Source: Caulobacter sp. 602-1
Lineage (GTDB): Bacteria > Pseudomonadota > Alphaproteobacteria > Caulobacterales > Caulobacteraceae
Direction of reading: 5' to 3'
Length of the DNA: 64,000 bases
NCBI RefSeq assembly: GCF_003931565.1
Contig: NZ_RRYI01000007.1
Location: 186,001-250,000, forward strand
The notes beneath the pieces were generated by a model. The model did not search any database, was not told the origin of the DNA, and saw nothing but the letters and a program-made list of their open reading frames with translations. Shown here in pieces: positions 58,570 through 64,000 of the stretch (within the stretch, counting starts at the first letter, position 1; each line of letters opens with the position of its first letter). The position numbers and the translations under genes are program-made.

Positions 58570-59706
58570 CTACTTCGCGCCTTCGGCGACGTCGATCTTG
58601 GCCTTCATGGACAGCCCAACCCGCAGCGGATGCTTGGCCAGTTCGGCGGGGTCCAGGGTGATGCGGACCGGGACGCGCTGGACCACCTTGATCCAGTTGC
58701 CCGAGGCGTTCTGAGCCGGGATCAGCGAGAAGGCCGAACCGGTGCCGCCGGCCAGGCCACGGACCTTGCCGTGGAACTTCACGCCGCCGCCATAAAGGTC
58801 GGACGTCAGCACCACCGGCTGGCCGGGGACCACCTTGTCCAGTTGCACTTCCTTGAAGTTGGCGTCGACATAGGCCTGGGCGGTCGGCACCACGGCCATC
58901 ATCGGCGTGCCCATGGCGACCTGCTGGCCAACTTGCACCGACTTGCGGGCGACGACACCGTCGGTCGGGGCGCGGACCACGGTGCGGGCCAGGGCCAGGC
59001 GCGCGGCGTCGAGCCGGGCCTGGGCGGCCTTGACCTCGGGGTTCTCGGTGACCGAAACGCCCGAGATCAGCACGGTGTTGACCTCACGCGTGCCGATGGC
59101 CGCGTCGCGGCTGGCCAGGGCCTGGGCGCGGCCGGCCTGAGCGGCGTTCAGCGCGGCCTGGGCGTTGGCGAGACGGTTCTGGGCGGTCGTCAGCTCGTCG
59201 CCCGAAACGGCGCCCTCGCCCACCAGGGCCTGGCGGCGCGAGAGATCCACGCGGGCGCGATCGACGTCGGCCTTGGCGGCGACGATCTGAGCGTCGGCGC
59301 GGGCGACGTCGGCCTGGCGAGCCTCGAACTGGCCGGCCAAGGCGGTGTCGCTGGCGAAGTAACCCTTCACCTTGCGCTCGGCCTGGCCAAGGGCGGCCTC
59401 GGCCTGGGCGACGGCGATGCGGGCGTCGGCGTCGTCGATGATGACCAACGGGTCGCCGGCCTTCACGGCCTGGGTCTCGACCACGAAGATCTTGGCCACC
59501 GGGCCCGGCGACAAGGCGGTCACCTGGGCGGTTTCGGCCCCGACATAGGCGTCGTCGGTCTCGACATAATGGCTGTCGAAGGCCAGCCACCAGGCGCCGT
59601 AGCCCAGCAGGCCGACGGCGACGGCGCCGCCGAGCAGGGTCAGTTGGCGGCGACGCTTGTTGTTGGCGGCGCCATGGCCGCCATTGGCGGGTTGTTGATC
59701 GGACAT
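58570..59706 (-). CDS. HlyD/EmrA-type membrane-fusion adaptor
   Basis: 378 residues from the ATG at 59706 (AGGA upstream). One N-terminal membrane helix (LTLLGGAVAVGLLGYGAWWLAF) is followed by the lipoyl/barrel half SHYVETDDAYVGAETAQVTALSPGPV, a long coiled-coil hairpin (about 90-215), then TVVRAPTDGVVARKSVQVGQ and the C-terminal beta domain. It links the inner-membrane pump to the outer-membrane channel in the periplasm. Confidence 0.94.
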   Translation of the reverse strand: MSDQQPANGGHGAANNKRRRQLTLLGGAVAVGLLGYGAWWLAFDSHYVETDDAYVGAETAQVTALSPGPVAKIFVVETQAVKAGDPLVIIDDADARIAVAQAEAALGQAERKVKGYFASDTALAGQFEARQADVARADAQIVAAKADVDRARVDLSRRQALVGEGAVSGDELTTAQNRLANAQAALNAAQAGRAQALASRDAAIGTREVNTVLISGVSVTENPEVKAAQARLDAARLALARTVVRAPTDGVVARKSVQVGQQVAMGTPMMAVVPTAQAYVDANFKEVQLDKVVPGQPVVLTSDLYGGGVKFHGKVRGLAGGTGSAFSLIPAQNASGNWIKVVQRVPVRITLDPAELAKHPLRVGLSMKAKIDVAEGAK

Positions 59707-59747
59707 TCGGTGCAAGTCCTAGCGAGCGGATGCTTTGGGGATTGGTT

Positions 59748-61178
59748 TCAGGCGCCGGTGAAGCCGCCGCCGAGGGCGCGGACCAGGGCGATGTCGAGGG
59801 CGAAGGCGCGGCTTTCCAGGTCGGCGACGACCCGGCGCTGGGTCAGGACCGACTGCTCGGCCAGCAGCACCGACTGGTAGGTCGACAACTGCCCCTCGTA
59901 GCGCAGACGGGCGATGCGGTAGGCGTTCTCGTTAGCGGCCAGGGCCAAGCGGGCGTCGGCAAGGCGGCTATTGAGCGCCTTCTCGCTGGCGGTGACGTCG
60001 GCCACCTCGCGCAGGGCCTGGGTCAGGGCGCCGTCATAGCTGGCCACAGCGGCGTCACGGTCGGCCTCGGCGCCGCGCAGGCCGGCCCGCAGGCGGCCGC
60101 CCTCGAAGATCGGCAGGCTCAGGGCCGGACCGACCTGGCCGATGTCCGAGCCGCTGGAGAACAGCTTGTCGAGATAAAGCGACTGGGCGCCGACGAAGCC
60201 CGACAGGTTGATGTCCGGATAGAAGGCGGCCTTGGCCTGCTTCGTGCGCGAGGTCGCGGCCTCGGCCCGCCATTTGGCGGCGACCACGTCAGGGCGGCGA
60301 CCGATCAGGCTGGCGGGCAGGTTTTCCGGCAGGCCGAACGGCTTGATCGACACATTGGCCGGACGGGTGATGGCGAGACCGCGATCGGGACCCGCGCCGA
60401 CCAGGGCCGCCAGGGCGTTGCGGGTCAGGGCGATCTGCTCGTCGATGGCCGACAGCTCGGCCTTCGAGGCCGGAGGTCCGGCCGCGGCTTGCTCGCTCTC
60501 GGCCTTGGTGTCGAGACCATTGGCGACGCGCCTGGAGACGAGGTCCGAGGTCTGCTGGCGCAAGCGCACGGCCTGGTCGGCGACGTCGCGTTGGGCGTAG
60601 AGGCGCGACAGCTCCGCATAGGTGGAGGCGATCGCGGTCGACAGGGTCAGGCGGGCCTGGGCGGCGTCGGCCTGGGCGGCCTTGGCCTCGGACGTGGCCG
60701 CGGCGACCGCCGCGCGGTTCTTGCCCCAGAAGTCCAGTTCCCAGCTGAAGTCGAGGGCCAGGCGGCCGATATCGTTATAGCCTTGCGGTACGAAGGCGGG
60801 CGGGATGCCGGCGTTGTAGCTCTGTTTGCTCTCGGCGGCCGAGGCGCCCAGCGAGACCCGGGGCAGGTCGGCGGACTTGGCCTGGGCGACCAGCGACTGG
60901 GCGCGGCGCAGGCGGGCCTCGGCGGCGGCCAGGGTCGGGGAGCCCTTCAGAGCCTCGTCTTCCAGGGCGTTCAGCTGAGCGTCGCCGTAGGCGGTCCACC
61001 AAGCGTCGGCCGGCCAGTCGGCGGTCGGGGCAGCCAGGGTCTGGGCGGTCTCATAGGCTTGAGGGGCTTTCGCCACGCGGGCGGGCTGCGCCGGGGGCAG
61101 GCTTGCACAGGCGGCCAGCACCAGGGCGCTCGCGGCGGCGAAGAAAGGAACGCTTCGGCGGGGAGAGAAGCTCGGCAT
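59748..61178 (-). CDS. Outer-membrane efflux lipoprotein (NodT/OprM family)
   Basis: 476 residues from the ATG at 61178. A signal peptide ends in a lipobox (ALVLAACAS, Cys24). The TolC-like repeats follow: WWTAYGDAQLNALEDEALKGSPTLAAAEARLRRAQSL, LDFSWELDFWGKNRAAVAAATSEAKAAQAD and the second copy FEGGRLRAGLRGAEADRDAAVASYDGALTQALREVAD. It forms a trimeric outer-membrane duct. It is the first gene of the efflux operon, 110 bases from the divergent TetR gene. Confidence 0.94.
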   Translation of the reverse strand: MPSFSPRRSVPFFAAASALVLAACASLPPAQPARVAKAPQAYETAQTLAAPTADWPADAWWTAYGDAQLNALEDEALKGSPTLAAAEARLRRAQSLVAQAKSADLPRVSLGASAAESKQSYNAGIPPAFVPQGYNDIGRLALDFSWELDFWGKNRAAVAAATSEAKAAQADAAQARLTLSTAIASTYAELSRLYAQRDVADQAVRLRQQTSDLVSRRVANGLDTKAESEQAAAGPPASKAELSAIDEQIALTRNALAALVGAGPDRGLAITRPANVSIKPFGLPENLPASLIGRRPDVVAAKWRAEAATSRTKQAKAAFYPDINLSGFVGAQSLYLDKLFSSGSDIGQVGPALSLPIFEGGRLRAGLRGAEADRDAAVASYDGALTQALREVADVTASEKALNSRLADARLALAANENAYRIARLRYEGQLSTYQSVLLAEQSVLTQRRVVADLESRAFALDIALVRALGGGFTGA

Positions 61179-61195
61179 GACAGGCGCCTTGATGT

Positions 61196-61212
61196 GACCG
61201 TACGGTATAGTC
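61196..61212. promoter_or_regulatory. TetR operator 1, proximal to the efflux operon
   Basis: GACCGTACGGTATAGTC is identical at 15 of 17 positions to the perfect dyad at 61258-61274. It lies 18 bases before the nodT-like ATG. Confidence 0.75.
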
Positions 61213-61257
61213 ATATGGTGTGGTGCAAGTAGGCCCCGCTTGCGCCACAGTCAAGGC

Positions 61258-61274
61258 GACCGTACGGTACGGTC
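61258..61274. promoter_or_regulatory. TetR operator 2, proximal to the regulator gene
   Basis: GACCGTAC-G-GTACGGTC is a perfect 17-base dyad 14 bases before the TetR ATG. Together with operator 1 (62 bases apart) it suggests repression of both divergent transcripts. Confidence 0.78.
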
Positions 61275-61287
61275 GGAAAAAAGAATT

Positions 61288-61917
61288 ATGCTGCCCGAGA
61301 CGAAACCCCGCCTGGACCGTGACGCCCGCCGCGAAGCGATCCTCGACATCGCCGCCGAGGTGTTCCTGGCGGAGGGCTACGACGCCGCTTCGATGTCGAC
61401 CATCGCGGCCAAGGTCGGCGGCTCCAAGAGCACGCTCTACAACTACTTCAAGAGCAAGGAAGAGATCTTCCAGGCCCATATCGAGCGCTATTGCGACTGG
61501 CAGCGCGAGGCGATGTTCAGCCTGCTGGATGACGGGGGTGACCTGAAAACCGCCCTCACCCATGTCGGCCGCCGCTACCTGACCAACGTGCTTTCCGAGC
61601 GCAACATGCGCCACTTCCGGCTGATCACGGCCGCCGCCGAGCGCACGCCGGACCTTGGCCGCGCCTTCTACGAGGCTGGACCCAGGCGCGGCGCGCAGAT
61701 CCTCGGCGACTACCTGGCGCGCGCCAAGGCCGACGGCCGCATCCACGCCGAGGATCCGCTGGCCGCGGCGCACCAGTTCATCGGCCTCTGCCAGAACCGC
61801 CTGCTGAAGGCCCGGCTGGTCAACTATGTCGGCGAACCCTCCCTCGCCGAAGTGGACGCCGAGGTTCGGGCCGCCGTGGCGACTTTCCTGGCGGCTTTCG
61901 GGACGAAGGCGGCTTAG
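61288..61917 (+). CDS. TetR-family repressor of the efflux operon
   Basis: 209 residues from the ATG at 61288. The HTH reads AREAILDIAAEVFLAEG-like (RREAILDIAAEVFLAEGYDA), then SMSTIAAKVGGSKSTLYNYFKSKEEIFQAHIE. The ligand-binding half contains the TetR_C AefR-like helices (LTNVLSERNMRHFRLITAAAERTPDLGRAFYEAGP). It should release DNA when a pump substrate binds. It is divergent from the nodT-like gene, with twin operators between them. Confidence 0.92.
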   Translation: MLPETKPRLDRDARREAILDIAAEVFLAEGYDAASMSTIAAKVGGSKSTLYNYFKSKEEIFQAHIERYCDWQREAMFSLLDDGGDLKTALTHVGRRYLTNVLSERNMRHFRLITAAAERTPDLGRAFYEAGPRRGAQILGDYLARAKADGRIHAEDPLAAAHQFIGLCQNRLLKARLVNYVGEPSLAEVDAEVRAAVATFLAAFGTKAA

Positions 61918-61940
61918 GAACTCGAACGAGCGATCCATTC

Positions 61941-61984
61941 CTTGTCATCCCGGCCGCGGCGAAGCGGGGAGCCGGGATGACAAG
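61941..61984. repeat. Intergenic palindromic repeat (TGTCATCCCGGC family), short copy
   Basis: CTTGTCATCCCGGC (61941-61954) pairs perfectly with GCCGGGATGACAAG (61971-61984). The first 27 bases are nearly identical to the repeat at 33547. It lies between the convergent TetR and thiolase genes. Confidence 0.85.
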
Positions 61985-62026
61985 ACTAGGGAGCGTAGGC
62001 TTCCCAGAATGGGTTGAACGAACCCG

Positions 62027-63199
62027 TCAAAGAACCTCGAACAACCCCGCCGCGCCCATGCCGCCGCCGACGCACATGGTCACCACGACGTGCTTGGCGC
62101 CCCGGCGCTTGCCCTCGATCAGGGCGTGGCCGGTCAGGCGCGCGCCCGACATGCCGTAGGGATGGCCCATGGCGATGGCGCCGCCGTCGACGTTCAGCAG
62201 CTCGTCGGGAATGCCCAGGCGGTCGCGGCAATAGACGACCTGACAGGCGAAGGCCTCGTTCAGCTCCCACAGGCCGATGTCGTCGATCTTGAGGTCGAAC
62301 CGTTCCAAGAGAAGCGGGATGGCGAAGACCGGGCCGATGCCCATCTCGTCTGGCTTGGTCCCCGCCACGGCCATGCCGACATAGCGGCCCAGCGGTTGCA
62401 GGCCGCGCTTTTCGGCCAGCCCCGCCTCCATGACCACGCAGGCCGAGGCGCCGTCCGACAGCTGGCTGGCGTTGCCGGCCGTGGCCGTGCCGCCTGGGCG
62501 CACGACCTTCAGGGCGGCCAGGCCTTCGAGCGTGGTCTCCGGACGCACGCCCTCGTCGCGCCCCAGGGTCACCTCGCGATGCGAGACCTCGCCAGTCTCC
62601 TTATCGGCGACCCTCATGCGAGCGGTCATCGGGACGAGTTCGGCGTCGAAGCGACCCGCCTCCTGGGCCGCTGCGGCGCGATGCTGCGAGGACAGGGCGT
62701 ACAGGTCGCAGACCTCGCGGGTGACGCCGTAGCGCGCCGCGACCGTCTCGGCGGTGTCCAGCATCGGCATGTAGGCGTCGGGGTGCAAGGCCACGAGCTC
62801 GGGATCCTGGTCGACCCGCAGCTGCGGCGTCTGAACCAGGGAGATCGACTCGACGCCGCCGGCGACGATGACGTCCATGCGGTCGACGATGATCTGCTTG
62901 GCGGCCGTGGCGATGGTCATCAGGCCCGACGAGCACTGGCGGTCCATGGTCATGCCCGGGACCTCGACCGGCAGGCCGGCCCGCAGCGCCGCCATGCGGC
63001 CGATCGTGGCCTGGAAGCCCTGCGGCAACGAACAACCGAGGATGCAGTCCTCGACCTCGTCCGGAGCCACGCGGGCGCGCTGGACCGCGTGAGTCAGGGC
63101 GTGGGCGGCCAGGGTCGGCGACGGAGTGTCGTTGAAGGCCCCGCGATAGGCGCGGCCGATCGGCGTACGCGCCGTGGAGACGATGACGGCCTGGCGCAT
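62027..63199 (-). CDS. Acetyl-CoA C-acyltransferase (thiolase)
   Basis: 390 residues from the ATG at 63199, which shares its A with the stop of the SDR gene. The motifs are nucleophile Cys in TMDRQCSSGLMTIATA, LWELNEAFACQVVYCRD, His in MGHPYGMSGARLTGH and Cys in VVTMCVGGGMGAAG. The pairing with an SDR of the 3-hydroxyacyl-CoA dehydrogenase type suggests a dedicated acyl-CoA degradation or synthesis module different from the fadAB operon at 50-54 kb. Confidence 0.94.
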   Translation of the reverse strand: MRQAVIVSTARTPIGRAYRGAFNDTPSPTLAAHALTHAVQRARVAPDEVEDCILGCSLPQGFQATIGRMAALRAGLPVEVPGMTMDRQCSSGLMTIATAAKQIIVDRMDVIVAGGVESISLVQTPQLRVDQDPELVALHPDAYMPMLDTAETVAARYGVTREVCDLYALSSQHRAAAAQEAGRFDAELVPMTARMRVADKETGEVSHREVTLGRDEGVRPETTLEGLAALKVVRPGGTATAGNASQLSDGASACVVMEAGLAEKRGLQPLGRYVGMAVAGTKPDEMGIGPVFAIPLLLERFDLKIDDIGLWELNEAFACQVVYCRDRLGIPDELLNVDGGAIAMGHPYGMSGARLTGHALIEGKRRGAKHVVVTMCVGGGMGAAGLFEVL

Positions 63200-64000
63200 C
63201 ACGCGCGGCCTCCGACGGCCTTGGCGATCAGACCCGCGCTGGCGACTTCGCGCTCGGCCTGGGTGAAGCCGTAGGCCGGGACGATTTCGCCCGCGCGATC
63301 GCTGACGCCGTTCCACTGGCGGATCAGTTGCTCGCCCGCGTCCGCGCCGCCGCCGATATAGCGGCCATCGGTCAGGGTGATGTTGGCGGTGGCGAAGTGG
63401 CCTGCGCCGGCGCACAGGATCGTGCGCGTCGGGGCGTCATCCTGGACCAGGGCCAGCAGGCCCGGGCTGACGAAGGCGGGGTCGAGCAAGGCCAGGCTTT
63501 CGGCCGATAGCACGCCTTCGGTCATGCCCGTGGCCGCCGTCGGGGCTAGGCAGTTGACCCGCACATTGTATTTTTCGCCCTCGATGGCGAGGGTCTGCAT
63601 CAGTCCGACCAGCGCCAACTTAGCCGCCCCGTAGTTGGCCTGCCCGAAGTTGCCGTAGAGGCCCGAGGACGAGGTCGTCATGACGATCCGGCCATGGCCC
63701 TGCTCGCGCATCAGCGTCCACACGGCCTTGGCGCAGATCGCCGCGCCCATCAGGTGGACGTCGACCACCAGGCGGAAGTCGTCGAGGCTCATCTTGGCGA
63801 AGGTCTTGTCGCGCAGGATGCCGGCGTTGCAGATCAGGATGTCGACCCGGCCCCAACGGGCCACGACCTGCTCGACCATGGCGTTGACGGCCGCCTCGTC
63901 GGTGACCGAGGCCGCGGCGCCGAAGGCCTCGCCGCCCTGGGCGACGATCTCGGCGGCGACGCGGTCGGCGGCCTCCTGGCCCAGGTCGTTGACCACCACC
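63199..64000 (-). CDS. SDR-family 3-hydroxyacyl-CoA dehydrogenase-like protein (start beyond window)
   Basis: Only the last 266 codons are inside the window; the start and the first Gly-rich NAD(P) motif lie to the right. VVVNDLG-like VVNDLGQEAADRVAAEI, the NAG motif ILICNAGILRDKTFAKM, catalytic Ser in MTTSSSGLYGNFGQ and Tyr-x3-Lys in NYGAAKLALVGLMQTLAIEG place it with the peroxisomal multifunctional-enzyme type SDRs (17beta-HSD4-like). The about 90 residues after the core (DDAPTRTILCAGAGHFATANITLTDG) are typical of that group. It is translationally coupled to the thiolase. Confidence 0.9.
   Translation of the reverse strand, partial: VVVNDLGQEAADRVAAEIVAQGGEAFGAAASVTDEAAVNAMVEQVVARWGRVDILICNAGILRDKTFAKMSLDDFRLVVDVHLMGAAICAKAVWTLMREQGHGRIVMTTSSSGLYGNFGQANYGAAKLALVGLMQTLAIEGEKYNVRVNCLAPTAATGMTEGVLSAESLALLDPAFVSPGLLALVQDDAPTRTILCAGAGHFATANITLTDGRYIGGGADAGEQLIRQWNGVSDRAGEIVPAYGFTQAEREVASAGLIAKAVGGRA

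Overview
The window is high-GC alphaproteobacterial chromosome, almost certainly Caulobacter or a close member of the Caulobacteraceae. The evidence is: a CtrA-type TTAA-N7-TTAA box; GGAACC-N16-CGTT promoters of the Caulobacter sigma-T (EcfG) type; a tRNA-His without the usual extra G at -1; the conserved alphaproteobacterial block murA-DUF2948-hisD-UPF0262-phosphatase-infA-maf-RNase E/G-yacG-tRNA-Phe; and many TonB-system and two-component genes. There are no rRNA genes, insertion sequences, prophage or CRISPR arrays. Coding density is high, and many genes overlap by 1-4 bases.

Layout. 1-8.2 kb: a truncated GntR regulator; a divergent GST/WYL-regulator pair sharing a large operator-like palindrome; an exported esterase, a SpoU RNA methyltransferase, an MFS transporter and a LacI regulator with LacI-type operators; a globin-coupled chemoreceptor. 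8.4-11.9 kb: a four-gene Mla/MCE-type lipid ABC transporter operon. 11.9-19.6 kb: NUDIX and DUF2336 genes, a hybrid histidine kinase, rnk, a CoA transferase, a lytic transglycosylase with a CtrA box, and an orphan TonB. 19.6-22.5 kb: acyl-CoA dehydrogenase, a ThiO-like oxidase and an XRE regulator.

22.5-34.2 kb is the most striking part, a DNA maintenance region. Topoisomerase IB and Ku face a LigD operon that is led by an extremely acidic 89-residue protein. topIB and ku each have a textbook EcfG/sigma-T promoter, and the acidic-ligD operon has a one-mismatch version. This points to stress-induced non-homologous end joining (NHEJ). Next come an Ohr/OsmC protein lacking the resolving cysteine, LysR and AraC regulators, HU, and a translationally coupled radical SAM + DUF4130-UdgX pair predicted to act on damaged DNA. 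A hemerythrin gene with another sigma-T-like promoter closes the region.

34.3-39.8 kb: a YfiR-hybrid kinase operon, tRNA-His, an ExbB-ExbD-TonB operon and tRNA-Phe. 39.9-48.7 kb: the conserved housekeeping block, transcribed leftward and interrupted by an NCS1 nucleobase transporter, ending at tRNA-Thr. 48.9-54.1 kb: a three-gene fatty-acid beta-oxidation operon. 54.2-56.9 kb: a lower-GC small ORF and katG with a possible OxyR site. 57-61.9 kb: an EmrB-EmrA-NodT-type tripartite efflux operon divergent from a TetR regulator, with twin operators between them. 62-64 kb: a thiolase and a truncated SDR gene. All calls come from reading the sequence; no database search was run.
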